In this document: positions 49,225 to 58,421 of the stretch, in pieces | How positions within the stretch are numbered: position 1 is the first letter of the stretch | How the letters are laid out: each line of letters begins with the position of its first letter | Assembly (NCBI GenBank): GCA_946186895.1 | Contig: CAMHOW010000002.1 | Span: 48,227 to 112,226, forward strand | Length of the DNA: 64,000 nt | DNA from: an uncultured Fibrobacter sp. | GTDB lineage: Bacteria; Fibrobacterota; Fibrobacteria; Fibrobacterales; Fibrobacteraceae | Direction of reading: 5' to 3' | The notes under the pieces: generated by a model | The model's database searches: none | The model's input: only the letters and a program-made list of their open reading frames with translations | Told to the model about the DNA's origin: nothing | Program-made: the position numbers and the translations under genes

Positions 49225-50487
49225 TTATACCTCTTTGTTTTTAGGAACTATTCTAATGTAGGCACACAAGGCCTGATGAACAACACCTGTTTCCACCTTC
49301 AGCGGAACCACATTGAAAATCATGGGTTCATCCAACTTATCGCCCTCTGATATCCAGGATATGCGACGCCCCGTTTCAAAAACCTCCGACAGAACCCTGC
49401 TAAAAACCAGTAACGGCTTAGAATCCACTACGCTACTCAAAGCCATTCCTTGAATAGAAGACAAATCCTGAATCTTGAAGGCATTAGCAAAGCATTGGTT
49501 AGCTCCAAGAATCTTATAGTCACGGTCCACCCAGAACACACGCAAGTCAGGCAAAGACATTGCCGCCGAGAACAAGGCATTCTCGTTTTGATCTGGGTCA
49601 AAGATAAAGTTGTCCATCATCAGGTCTAGGCGGTTTGCCACCCCCTGAAATACCAAATTCCCTTCCAAGTCATAAGAAAGCAAACCACGGAGGTTATACC
49701 AAACTAGCGACCCATTTTTGTTATACAGGCGAATTCTCACTGGTGGGTACAGCTTATCTTTTTCGGCACCACTCTTATCGTCCTTGTATTCCCGAATATA
49801 GCGGTTCATCAACTTTTCCAAAAGAGCCACATCTTCTTCGAATACAATGTTCGACAACTCAATACCACCCGCTGACTGCGGAACCACCAAAAAATCATCA
49901 TTTGGAACGGGCGTCAAGAATTTCACCAACCGTTTCTCTACATCCAAGCTCCACAAAAAGGCTTCAGTCGTCTTCCTCATCAGGTCCAGGTTGTCTTGCA
50001 ACACCTTGCGGTCCCTACGGCTTTCCTGTTCCCTGGTAATGTTCTTTATGAAGCAAACATATTGGAATTCTGACACGGACACCCGATGGGTAAAGCACCG
50101 CAGTTCATACCACAAAACATCCCTATCATCCAATTTTACCGAAAAGAGAAATGGAATATCCCTGTGTTTTTCGGTTTCCATGAAAAACAGCCGCATACGG
50201 CCCCAATCCTTTGAGTCGAGCAAATCCTGGAAACTCTGCCCTTGAACCAGCCGTTCCAAAAGGGGCTCCTCGGCAAAAAGGGGCAAACTATACAGGTACT
50301 CCAAGTGTTGGGACAACACTACAAGGCTCTCACCGACGTTCTTGCCAAAGCGCTTGTAGAATTTCTGCTTCTTGCGGCCATCCCTGAGCAGCATCACACA
50401 GACCACGCAAACTACAACAAGGAGGACGCCGATGGCTGCCGAAGCCAGGGCCCAGTCAATATTTCCGATTTTAGGAATCGCTGTCAT
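49225..50487 (-). CDS. Membrane-anchored PAS-like sensor without output domain
   Basis: 420 residues from ATG 50487 (an ATG at 50526 is an alternative; neither has a good ribosome site). One helix near the N-terminus (WALASAAIGVLLVVVCVVCVMLL). Then three PAS-like blocks: WYELRCFTHRVSVSEFQYVCFIKNITREQE, LVWYNLRGLLSYDLEGNLVFQGVANRLD, and LPDLRVFWVDRDYKILGANQCFANAF. No His-kinase, GGDEF or HD motif follows, so it must signal through a partner. Overlaps the upstream gene by 17 nt. Confidence 0.7.
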   Translation of the reverse strand: MTAIPKIGNIDWALASAAIGVLLVVVCVVCVMLLRDGRKKQKFYKRFGKNVGESLVVLSQHLEYLYSLPLFAEEPLLERLVQGQSFQDLLDSKDWGRMRLFFMETEKHRDIPFLFSVKLDDRDVLWYELRCFTHRVSVSEFQYVCFIKNITREQESRRDRKVLQDNLDLMRKTTEAFLWSLDVEKRLVKFLTPVPNDDFLVVPQSAGGIELSNIVFEEDVALLEKLMNRYIREYKDDKSGAEKDKLYPPVRIRLYNKNGSLVWYNLRGLLSYDLEGNLVFQGVANRLDLMMDNFIFDPDQNENALFSAAMSLPDLRVFWVDRDYKILGANQCFANAFKIQDLSSIQGMALSSVVDSKPLLVFSRVLSEVFETGRRISWISEGDKLDEPMIFNVVPLKVETGVVHQALCAYIRIVPKNKEV

Positions 50488-51235
50488 ATTTCTGAAGATA
50501 CAATTTTTTTCGGACCCATAGCCCATTCCACCCTAGATTTCCGTTACCAAAACCGCGGGTTCCACCCCATTCCAAGAATTTCAAATTCAAGACCAACTCT
50601 ACACCCACACAAAATCGAGGAAAATGATAAAATCCGGAAAGCGAACCGTATTTAAATAAAAACGAGTGCCCAAGCCCCAAGGTTTCGCCATCAGACTCTA
50701 CCGACAGGGAAAACATCTCCGCCGGTTTCCAGGAAACGCTCCCCCATCCACCCCAGGTATCGTCGGTAAAGCCCATTGCCCAAAGGCTTCCATAAAAGGG
50801 CCCCCATTCCAGCCCAGCCCCCAATTTCAGCCGATGGCGCACCCAGCGGGCCCCACGAGGAACCCACCCGAGCAAGGTTCCGTAGCTTGCCCCAAACATG
50901 GCAGGGCCAAGGCCATAGGCCGCATTTATTTCTCCATAATGTTCCCTAAAAAGGCTATCCATTTCGCTGTAGTAGTAGAAGAAGGCAATGCGATACCCGC
51001 TACTACCCCATTCTCCCGCTGCACTCATGGCCCATTCGTCAGGAACTTCAGGGACACTCCAATAAGAAAAACCAAAAGACGGGACTCCCCGTCTGGCCGG
51101 GCTAGAATACCACCCAGGAAGCCCTGCAGACTGTACCGCAAACTTTTTTGCAAAAGGCACAGGCGAATCCAAGCCTAGGCCCAAGGATACTCCCGCCATC
51201 ACCAATATAACCACGACGCTACGGACGAACGACAA
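50471..51235 (-). CDS. Predicted beta-barrel outer-membrane protein, family unknown
   Basis: 254 residues from a TTG at 51235 (AGGTGG six bases upstream); the frame is open further but that overlaps the previous gene deeply. Signal SFVRSVVVILVMAGVSLGLG. The rest alternates Gly/aromatic residues (GLGPAMFGASYGTLLGWV, LGAGLEWGPFYGSLWAMG, WGGWGSVSWKPAEMFSLSVE), typical of outer-membrane strands. The last residues do not end in Phe. Function unknown; it follows a T9SS-type protein with a 17-nt overlap. Confidence 0.62.
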   Translation of the reverse strand: MSFVRSVVVILVMAGVSLGLGLDSPVPFAKKFAVQSAGLPGWYSSPARRGVPSFGFSYWSVPEVPDEWAMSAAGEWGSSGYRIAFFYYYSEMDSLFREHYGEINAAYGLGPAMFGASYGTLLGWVPRGARWVRHRLKLGAGLEWGPFYGSLWAMGFTDDTWGGWGSVSWKPAEMFSLSVESDGETLGLGHSFLFKYGSLSGFYHFPRFCVGVELVLNLKFLEWGGTRGFGNGNLGWNGLWVRKKLYLQKYDSDS

Positions 51236-52622
51236 TTCCCACCACCTTTTCAAAAGCTCCCGCCGACAGTTTGATATAGGCCGCCCCCACCCCCGCATAC
51301 TGTTGCACCGGGACATTCCACCAAGTATTGGACATAGCCGGGGTCTTCTGCTTCCATACCATCTGCCCCGCACTATCTAACAGGCTCAGTACCACTTCCT
51401 GGTCACTCTCCACCCGTACCCGCAAGGGCTCCCCCCTTTTGCGCAACACCCTGGTCGACAATTTGTACAAGAAAGGATTCTGCCCATATTTTTCAGAATG
51501 CTTCCCCTGAAATCCAGGCGTATTTTCGGCCATTCCCGTCTTGGGGTTGAATCCAAGGGGGCAGTCCACTGTAAACTTGTCCCAGTTGACACTATCCACA
51601 ACCGCCTCACCAAAACAAAGAGAAAAGGAGCCCGACGTATTGTTCAGATACCCTATGGAAGCCTGAACCAGGGACACATCACGATAGACAATTTGTTCCC
51701 GCAAAGTCGCCGTATCCCTAGATACAAGAACACTCTCGTAAGGGCCGATGGAATCGCCTGCGACACCCCAAAAACCGCCCCGACTACAATGTCTTATTCT
51801 AGACAAAGGAAGCTTTACCCGGGACGCGTTATATACTTCCACCCATTCCGGCATGGGCTCTTCTGGACAATGGTGGACTTCTGTAACCATCAGGGGCGAA
51901 TTGCCCACCACGGCCAGTAGCGTGTCCAGACTGTTGTTGACGGAAATCTCGTCTTCAGGGACTTGCAGATGCAGCCAGACCGGCCCCTTGACGGGCACGG
52001 AGAAAGAAAAAAATTCTTTTACGTGCAGCGAATCCACCCTATCTCCATCAAGCCTAAAAAGGTCCCGATACCGATAATGCAGCCAGGATTCCTTGCAACC
52101 CGAAAGCCTGCCGGACACCCACCAGTGGTTGTCCCTGCATTCATACTCCACCCGCGATAAGCCACAATCGTCTAGATCCAACTCGTAAAGAGGATTGCCG
52201 TACCCCGGGGAGGGCTCTTCCAGAAACCACTGGTCCCCATAACCTTTACGCTGGAACGACTTTCCCGCTTTCGGTTTGTCCAGAGAAACCGAATCTGTAC
52301 AGGAGCCCGCCTGTAACTTCCAGACGGACTCCCTGGAGTTGGGAAGCGTATATCCGCCCAGATCCTCGCAGACTGCACCGCCCTTCTCGGGACACACGAT
52401 CCTTTCATGGGAAAGAACCATACGGGCCGCCTGTGGGTAGGCATACCGGAGTGGAGACTTTCCATCCAGGGAAACGAATAGGGATTCCGCCCTAAAGGAA
52501 GAATCCATGCGGATTTCCACGAACTCCCCCTGCTGGTCCGCCACCTCTGTCGGATCCGGGAATATTTCCACAAACTGAGGACAGGCCGCCACCAGGGAGG
52601 AAAGGAACAAGATGTATTTCAA
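51219..52622 (-). CDS. Lamin-tail-domain surface protein with T9SS-like C-terminal domain
   Basis: 467 residues from a TTG with AGGGG upstream. Short signal MKYILFLSSLVAAC, then two lamin-tail-like folds: FVEIFPDPTEVADQQGEFVEI...SPGYGNP, and LMVTEVHHCPEEPMPEWVEVYN...NTPGFQG. The last 75 residues (VRVESDQEVVLSLLDSAGQMVW, VGAAYIKLSAGAFEKVVGIVVRP) fit the type IX secretion sorting domain pattern (LyDxxGrxV ... GxYxvrL ... kvvvvR). Probably exported and attached to the surface; partner unknown. Confidence 0.75.
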   Translation of the reverse strand: MKYILFLSSLVAACPQFVEIFPDPTEVADQQGEFVEIRMDSSFRAESLFVSLDGKSPLRYAYPQAARMVLSHERIVCPEKGGAVCEDLGGYTLPNSRESVWKLQAGSCTDSVSLDKPKAGKSFQRKGYGDQWFLEEPSPGYGNPLYELDLDDCGLSRVEYECRDNHWWVSGRLSGCKESWLHYRYRDLFRLDGDRVDSLHVKEFFSFSVPVKGPVWLHLQVPEDEISVNNSLDTLLAVVGNSPLMVTEVHHCPEEPMPEWVEVYNASRVKLPLSRIRHCSRGGFWGVAGDSIGPYESVLVSRDTATLREQIVYRDVSLVQASIGYLNNTSGSFSLCFGEAVVDSVNWDKFTVDCPLGFNPKTGMAENTPGFQGKHSEKYGQNPFLYKLSTRVLRKRGEPLRVRVESDQEVVLSLLDSAGQMVWKQKTPAMSNTWWNVPVQQYAGVGAAYIKLSAGAFEKVVGIVVRP

Positions 52623-52693
52623 GATAAACCCCTAGGGGTTTTCCCTTACTGCTACCCCGGAGGGTGCCACCTTGCGGAACAGGTCAGGGGCGC

Positions 52694-53644
52694 TCAATCC
52701 ACGGCGTAGTCGCCGGGGAGCATATAGGCAAGGGGATTCACAGCCACGTTGTTCACCCAGACCTCGTAGTGGAGGTGGGGGCCAACGGAACGGCCGGTGT
52801 TTCCCATATAACCGATAATCTGGTAACGACGGACAAACTGACCCGGATTGACCAGGGACATCTGCATATGACCATAGCGGGTCACTATACCGTTGCCATG
52901 ATTGATGGTCACGAAGTTTCCAAAGGTAGAGCTCATCTGGGCCACATCCACCACCCCATCGGCGGCGGCAAAGATAGGCGTCCAGCGGTCATTGGCGATA
53001 TCTACGCCATAATGCATTTTTCCCACCTCACCCGTGACAGGGTGAATGCGGGGGCCAAAAGAAGAAGCGTAACGGCCCTGAGTCGGAGAAATAGAAGGTA
53101 CAAAGCGCCATGCGGACTGTTTCTGCTTGATAAAGTCCGTCAAGTCGCTGAAGGCGCCACTGTTGTTATCCAGCTTGCCATGCAAACGGTTTGCCTCATC
53201 CCTCAGGTTCGCCATTTTCTCGAACACCGGAGACGTTTCCATAAGCAGCTTGGACCTGGGTTCCACGGAGCCACCGGTGCCCAAGTTTCTCTCCTCTTCG
53301 TCGGGCAGGGGCAGGCCATACTTGGAATGGAGCCGCTGTTCATCGCCAAGGAAATCCGCAGAGGTGCGGTTCAGGTAATCCAGGGTTCCCTGAATCTGGG
53401 ACAGGTCCCGGTCCAGTTCGGCACGGTCATCCAGGACATGGTTCAAAAAGCCATGGTAAACCGTCGTCGCCGTAAACTGCGCAAGGAAAAGTAAAAAGCC
53501 CACCACCAACAGGAACTTCAAAAAGGGAAGTCCATGGAACACCAAAGACGGTACGTGAAGAGTCACGGACCGTGAGGAATTCTGAAAGTGTATAGTGGTC
53601 TTTACAAAATTCACGGGCCAAAAGATAGAAAAATGAGGGGCCAA
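52694..53644 (-). CDS. M23 family metallopeptidase (LytM), membrane-anchored
   Basis: 316 residues from a TTG at 53644 (AGGGG six bases upstream); a GTG at 53614 is an alternative. One N-terminal helix (LPFLKFLLVVGFLLFLAQF), a coiled region (DRAELDRDLSQIQGTLDYL), then the M23 domain: SSFGPRIHPVTG, MHYGVDIAND (zinc His/Asp), VTINHGNGIVTRYGH, GNTGRSVGPHLHYEVWVN (HxH). Both metal motifs are intact, so active peptidoglycan cleavage is likely. Divergent from the DUF349 gene. Confidence 0.9.
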   Translation of the reverse strand: MAPHFSIFWPVNFVKTTIHFQNSSRSVTLHVPSLVFHGLPFLKFLLVVGFLLFLAQFTATTVYHGFLNHVLDDRAELDRDLSQIQGTLDYLNRTSADFLGDEQRLHSKYGLPLPDEEERNLGTGGSVEPRSKLLMETSPVFEKMANLRDEANRLHGKLDNNSGAFSDLTDFIKQKQSAWRFVPSISPTQGRYASSFGPRIHPVTGEVGKMHYGVDIANDRWTPIFAAADGVVDVAQMSSTFGNFVTINHGNGIVTRYGHMQMSLVNPGQFVRRYQIIGYMGNTGRSVGPHLHYEVWVNNVAVNPLAYMLPGDYAVD

Positions 53645-53797
53645 GGAACACCCCTCCCCTGTTTTTTTCAAATTCGCCCCCAAAAACAGCGTTTTTAGCT
53701 CAAAAAGAGGGGTTAGTGACCTAATTATAACCACAAAAACGCATTTTCTTAAAAAAACATATACATATCTAAATGTTTTTATGTAAATTACAAGGAC

Positions 53798-53816
53798 AGG
53801 CCGTAAAAGGCCTTTT
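53798..53816 (+). promoter_or_regulatory. Terminator-like hairpin in the leader of the DUF349 gene
   Basis: AGGCC-GTAAAA-GGCCT followed by TTTT sits 16 nt before the ATG at 53832. It may be a weak terminator or attenuator, or a structure near the ribosome site GGAG. Confidence 0.4.
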
Positions 53817-53831
53817 ACCCTTGGAGATATT

Positions 53832-56717
53832 ATGAGCTTACTGGATGCATTTAAACCGAAATGGCAGAATTCCAACCCTGACAAGCGCATCGAAGCTATC
53901 GAGGAGATGGGACCTTCCAATCAGGACACCTTTGAAAGAATCGCCCTGTACGATGAAGAAGCAAGCGTACGGACCGCGGCCGTCAAAAAATTGACAGTCA
54001 TTTCCGCACTCGCGCAGATTTCAAAAAACGACAAAGATGCCCACGTCCGCCGACTGGCTGAGTCCCGTTATTTCGAAGAAATTGTCCGTAAGCTCAAGGA
54101 ACTCCGTGCAGCCTCCCCCGAGGCCGTGCGTTTCATCAGTGAACTTAAGGATACCCGCTACGCCGAAGACCTTATCAAGAATCTGCCCTCCTCGGAACTT
54201 CGACTGGAATTGGTAAAGCAGGTCGGCAAGGCCAACCTGCTGGCACTGGCCGCGGCCAAGGACCCCATCGAGAAAGTCGCCATGGAAGCCGTAAACAAGC
54301 TTTCTTCGGAGTCCCTATTGCAAGACGTGGCAAAGTCTTCTAAGCACACCTCTGTCCGTAAAGTCGCCACCGACAAGATCAAGGCCATGCAAGAGGCCGC
54401 TGATGGTGGAAAGCGCGAACAGATGCTGCTCATGAGCAAGCGTGAAGCCCTTATCCAGCAAGCACACCACCTGGCCGCCCAAAAGGACCCCATTTCTGTC
54501 AAGTCCCAGTTCGAAGATTTGATGAAAGAGGCAGCAAGGCTCGGCATGGGCCCTGCACAGGCCACCCTGGATGGAATATACGCCAGTTTCAACAAGTTCT
54601 GTGACGAAGCCGATGCCGCCCGTATCGCCGCCGAAAAGGCCGAAGCCGAAAGGCAGGCCCTGGTTGCCCACCTGATGGAAACCTATGCAGAACTGGAAAG
54701 CCTGGTTAACGAAAACAAGGTCCAGGAAAGTGCGGAACGAGTTGACCAGATTATAGGCGAATGGAACGAGAACAAGTCCAAGATGACGCCGGATGCCATT
54801 CGCAAGTTCAACCAGGTGTTCTTCAAGGTTCAGGACCTCAAGAAGAAGGAAGCCTCTACCGAAGAAGATGCAACCGCCGAAACCAAGGAATCTAGCCGTC
54901 GTGAACTGCTAGACCAGCTGCAAGCCCTGGCTGACACCGATGTCGTCGAGACCACCTCGAAGCACCTGCACGGAATCGTTCGTGAATGGGAAAAGCTCCC
55001 CCTGCTGGAGGGCGACGACCCGGAACTGCAAGAGTACAACTCCCTGCGCAGCAAGCTGAGTGAAAAGATTTCCGCTTTCAATGCATCGGCTCAAGAACGA
55101 TTCGAAAAGAATTCCGAAAAGCTCAAGGCCATCATCGAACGCGTCAAGACTTTCGATGAAAACGAGGATTTCAAGGAACTGAGCCTCAAGCTCAGAAATG
55201 CCTACCAGGAATGGAAGGATATCGTTGGCGACCAAAAGTTCAAGTACCACGAGCTTTGGCTGGAATACAAGGCCGCCACGGAACGTTTCCAGGAAATGCG
55301 CCAGTGGCAGTCCTGGCACAACGAGAACGATAGGGCTTCTATCCTCGAAGAACTGGAACTTCTGGCCAAGGAGCCGGGTAGCCAGGATGTCTTGGACAAG
55401 CTCAAGAATCTTTCCACCAAGTGGAAAAACATCGGGCCCATTTCCCCCACCAAGTTTGCCGAATTCAAGGACAAGTTCCAGGGTCTGTTCGAAAAGATCA
55501 AGGAAAACTGCGCTCCCTTTATCGAGGAGCGCCTAGCCCAGAGGCAAAAGAACCTGGCCGACAAGGAGGCCCTGTGCCAGAAGGCCGAAGAGCTCTTGGC
55601 CAACGCCGAGATTTTCTGGAAGGACAAGTTCAAGGCCATGCAAGAAATCCAGGAATCCTGGAAGAACATCGGCATGGTGCCCAAGGAAAGCCTTGCCGCC
55701 CTCATGGATCGTTTCAAGAAGGTCACCAGCGATTTCTACGCCAAGCACAAGGAAATCCTGAAGCAAGAGGACAAGACCCGCGAAGACAATTACGAACGCA
55801 AGCTCAAGCTCTGCGAAGAAGCCGAGGCCCTGAAGGAATCTACCGACTGGAACGCCACCTCCGGCAAGCTCAAGCAGTTGCAGGAATCCTGGAAGTCTAT
55901 CGGCCCCGTTCCCAAGAGCAAGTCCGAAGAAATCTGGGCCCGCTTCCGCACCGCCTGCGATTCCTTCTTCGAAAAGAAGCGCGGACATTTCGAAGAGATG
56001 GACGCCTCCAAGCAGGAAAACCTTAAAAAGAAAGAAGAGCTCTGCGCCAAGCTGGAAGCCCTGAACCTGGAGAACATCACCCAGGAACTGGTGGATACGG
56101 TGAAGGCATTGGAAGCCGAATGGAAAGAAATCGGCATGGTGCCGAAAGAAGCCATCGAAACCATCAATGGCCGCTTCGAAAATTTCGTAAACCAGTTTGT
56201 AGACAAGTACGCCCAGGTGAACGAAGGAATCAAGAAGCAAATTGCCGACATCAAGGCCAAGAAGCAAGAGATGATCGAGAAGGTCAAGCAGTTTGCCGAA
56301 AGCGCCGGCAGCAACCAGCTTGCAGACGCTGTGCGCGACCTGCAAAAGGAATGGCGCGAGCTGGGATCCTGTGGCATGGAAGAACCCGAGTTGCAGAAGA
56401 ACTTCCGCGAAACTTGCGACGACTTCTTTACCCGCAGGCGTGACCAGCTGGACATTCAGGAACAGGCAAGGCAGAATAACCTTCAGAAGAAGATTTTGCT
56501 GTGCGAACAGGCCGAAGACCTGCTGACAGACCTGAACGAACAAACCGTCGGTGGAGCCATGAACAAGGTGAAGCATCTGCGCCGCCTCTGGAAAGAAGTG
56601 GGCGCCGTTCCCCGTAGCGAATCCGACAAGGTGTGGAAGCGGTTCAACTCTGCCTGCGATCAGGTTTTCGCCTTCGGCCGCAAGGACGAAGAACAGTCCG
56701 CGCCCGCTGCGGAATAA
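53832..56717 (+). CDS. DUF349 repeat protein with N-terminal HEAT-like helices
   Basis: 961 residues; GGAG before the ATG. Residues 1-190 are HEAT-like repeats (YDEEASVRTAAVKKLTVISAL, DAHVRRLAESRYFEEIV). From about 260 onward are at least six DUF349 units, each ending W(K/R)xxGxxP...RFxxxxDxF, e.g. LQESWKSIGPVPKSKSEEIW followed by ARFRTACDSFF. Entirely helical and highly charged, probably a cytosolic elongated scaffold. E. coli proteins with DUF349 are poorly understood. No catalytic motif. It is followed by sua5 with 3 nt between, so they are likely co-transcribed. Confidence 0.88.
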   Translation: MSLLDAFKPKWQNSNPDKRIEAIEEMGPSNQDTFERIALYDEEASVRTAAVKKLTVISALAQISKNDKDAHVRRLAESRYFEEIVRKLKELRAASPEAVRFISELKDTRYAEDLIKNLPSSELRLELVKQVGKANLLALAAAKDPIEKVAMEAVNKLSSESLLQDVAKSSKHTSVRKVATDKIKAMQEAADGGKREQMLLMSKREALIQQAHHLAAQKDPISVKSQFEDLMKEAARLGMGPAQATLDGIYASFNKFCDEADAARIAAEKAEAERQALVAHLMETYAELESLVNENKVQESAERVDQIIGEWNENKSKMTPDAIRKFNQVFFKVQDLKKKEASTEEDATAETKESSRRELLDQLQALADTDVVETTSKHLHGIVREWEKLPLLEGDDPELQEYNSLRSKLSEKISAFNASAQERFEKNSEKLKAIIERVKTFDENEDFKELSLKLRNAYQEWKDIVGDQKFKYHELWLEYKAATERFQEMRQWQSWHNENDRASILEELELLAKEPGSQDVLDKLKNLSTKWKNIGPISPTKFAEFKDKFQGLFEKIKENCAPFIEERLAQRQKNLADKEALCQKAEELLANAEIFWKDKFKAMQEIQESWKNIGMVPKESLAALMDRFKKVTSDFYAKHKEILKQEDKTREDNYERKLKLCEEAEALKESTDWNATSGKLKQLQESWKSIGPVPKSKSEEIWARFRTACDSFFEKKRGHFEEMDASKQENLKKKEELCAKLEALNLENITQELVDTVKALEAEWKEIGMVPKEAIETINGRFENFVNQFVDKYAQVNEGIKKQIADIKAKKQEMIEKVKQFAESAGSNQLADAVRDLQKEWRELGSCGMEEPELQKNFRETCDDFFTRRRDQLDIQEQARQNNLQKKILLCEQAEDLLTDLNEQTVGGAMNKVKHLRRLWKEVGAVPRSESDKVWKRFNSACDQVFAFGRKDEEQSAPAAE

Positions 56718-56720
56718 GCC

Positions 56721-57686
56721 GTGCCCTACCCTCCATGGACAAGTGTTGACGACGCTGCCCGTCTGTTACAAGACGGGCAGGTTGTTGCTATCCCCACAGA
56801 AACCGTTTACGGCCTTGCAGGCAACGCCTACAATCCCGATGCTCTAGCCAAGATTTTTGCGGCCAAGGAACGCCCCACCTTCGACCCCCTGATTGTCCAT
56901 ATCGCAGACATTGCGCAGTTGCAAGACGTAGCCCAGGACATTCCTGACGCGGCATACCGACTGGCCGAGGCCTATTGGCCGGGCCCCATGACGCTGGTGC
57001 TCCCCAAGAAGGATTGCATTCCAGACTTGTGTACCAGCGGATTGCCGTCGGTAGCGGTGCGGTTTCCGTCGCACCCCGTGGCCCAAGAGATTATCAAGAA
57101 GTCGGGCCTGCCTTTGGCAGCCCCCAGCGCAAACCTGTTCAAGCATGTAAGCCCTACTACGGCGATGCATGTAGCCGAACAGCTTAGCGACCGCATCGCA
57201 GGCATTGTAGACGGAGGCCCCTGCCAAGTGGGCGTAGAAAGCGCCATTGTTTCCCTGCTGGGAGAGATTCCGACTATTCTAAGACCCGGAGCCATTACCG
57301 CCGAAATGGTGGAGAAGGTTCTCGGCAAAGTCAAGCTTGGCATTTCCAGCTCTAAGCCGGGCCAGCCCATGACGGCGCCAGGACAGTGCGATACCCACTA
57401 CAGGCCACAGGTACCGCTATATTATGGGCCAATAACAAAAGACATTCAGTTACCGCCCCGCACAGCGAGAATCGCCTTCGGGAATACGGAAGGGGTTGTT
57501 CCCGAGACTGTTAATTTGTCCAAAACAGGAGATCTGGTAGAAGCAACCGCCAAGCTCTACGCTCTGATGCACGAACTGGACAAGCCCGAATACGACTTGA
57601 TTCTGGTAGACCCCATTCCAGATTCTGGACTGGGCATGGCGCTAAACGACAGGCTCAAGAGGGCCAGCATCAAGCATTTGCCATAG
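56721..57686 (+). CDS. L-threonylcarbamoyladenylate synthase (Sua5/TsaC)
   Basis: 321 residues from a GTG three bases after the DUF349 stop. The N-terminal YrdC fold has VVAIPTETVYGLAGNAY, KIFAAKERP, YWPGPMTLVLP, SVAVRFPSHPVA and APSANLFKHVSPT. The C-terminal Sua5 domain (after residue 215: APGQCDTHYRP...) is also present, so this is the long Sua5 type rather than short TsaC. Makes threonylcarbamoyl-AMP for t6A37 of tRNA. Confidence 0.93.
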   Translation: MPYPPWTSVDDAARLLQDGQVVAIPTETVYGLAGNAYNPDALAKIFAAKERPTFDPLIVHIADIAQLQDVAQDIPDAAYRLAEAYWPGPMTLVLPKKDCIPDLCTSGLPSVAVRFPSHPVAQEIIKKSGLPLAAPSANLFKHVSPTTAMHVAEQLSDRIAGIVDGGPCQVGVESAIVSLLGEIPTILRPGAITAEMVEKVLGKVKLGISSSKPGQPMTAPGQCDTHYRPQVPLYYGPITKDIQLPPRTARIAFGNTEGVVPETVNLSKTGDLVEATAKLYALMHELDKPEYDLILVDPIPDSGLGMALNDRLKRASIKHLP

Positions 57687-57705
57687 CAACATTTTATGAC
57701 TATAC

Positions 57706-57737
57706 AAAAAGGTCCCGGCTTATGCCGAGACCTTTTT
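57706..57737. terminator. Bidirectional intrinsic terminator
   Basis: AAAAAGGTC...GACCTTTTT with CGGC/GCCG inside and a TTAT loop; one mismatched pair. Serves sua5 on the plus strand and the DUF3332 gene on the minus strand. Confidence 0.88.
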
Positions 57738-57757
57738 CAAATCTGTAAAGTAAGTAA

Positions 57758-58195
57758 TTACTTTTCGATTTCGTACTGAGCAACCAGGTTGCCTTCAGCG
57801 TCAAGAGCGCGGACAACGTTTTCGTCGCGCTGGAGAGTGAGGTTGGCCTTTTCGCCGTTAGCAGCGGTAACTTCCACAGAGAGAGTACCGTCAGCATTCT
57901 TGACAGCGGCGATGGAGTTGCCCTGGTCATCCTTCTCGAAGTAGGAGTCGCCAGAAGCGAGGGGGTTGGAACCAGTCCAGAATTCGACAGTGTTCAGCAC
58001 GAGGCCGTCCACGAGGAACAAGCAGATGCCGTACACCGGAATCCAGAACAGGATGAAGTGAACGATGGAGTTGATCCACTTGTCACCAAGGGTTCCGTTC
58101 CAATCGTGAAGCTTGTTGAAGCAAGCGTTCTTGCCGTAGCAGCCGGAAAGAACGATCATGCCTGCGCAGAGAAGGGTAACAATACCTTTTTTCAT
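57758..58195 (-). CDS. DUF3332 family small lipoprotein
   Basis: 145 residues. Signal MKKGIVTLLCAGMIVLSGC (lipobox Cys), then GKNACFNKLHDWNGTLGDKWINSIVHF, a second membrane helix (ILFWIPVYGICLFLVDGLVLNTVEFW) and GSNPLA, the layout of DUF3332 proteins. The C-terminal 60 residues are a periplasmic beta domain (AAVKNADGTLSVEVTAANGE). Role unknown. It is convergent with sua5 and shares its terminator. Confidence 0.85.
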   Translation of the reverse strand: MKKGIVTLLCAGMIVLSGCYGKNACFNKLHDWNGTLGDKWINSIVHFILFWIPVYGICLFLVDGLVLNTVEFWTGSNPLASGDSYFEKDDQGNSIAAVKNADGTLSVEVTAANGEKANLTLQRDENVVRALDAEGNLVAQYEIEK

Positions 58196-58421
58196 TTTTG
58201 TACTCCTTAAGGATTTGAGATTATCGTTATAACGACTACGAGAAATATAACTAAAAAGGGTTGAACTTGGCTATATTCCTTAAAAAGAACTTATTATAAT
58301 GATATCCCACACGCAATTTACAAAATACGCAATTTTTGCGTAAAACAAAGCGTAAGAGGGGCTTGGAACCAGGGTGCCCCTACCACCACCCGTTTAATTA
58401 TTAAATTCAAGGTCTAAGCCT
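58196..58421. other. Divergent regulatory interval between the DUF3332 and GGDEF genes
   Basis: Plus-strand TATAAT at 58295-58300 is a possible -10, with no clear -35. ACGCAA/TTGCGT (near 58326-58340) and AGGGGC/GCCCCT (58357-58381) can form hairpins in the leader of the GGDEF gene. No known riboswitch consensus was recognised. Confidence 0.45.

Noticed and set aside
51236..51373. Longer beta-barrel-like protein starting at 51373
   Set aside because: It would overlap the previous gene by 155 nt with an Arg-rich, non-signal N-terminus. A TTG at 51235 gives a proper signal peptide and ribosome site.
53645..53920. Longer M23 peptidase starting at 53920
   Set aside because: It would run through the promoter and start of the divergent DUF349 gene; a TTG with a good ribosome site at 53644 leaves a normal membrane-anchored protein.
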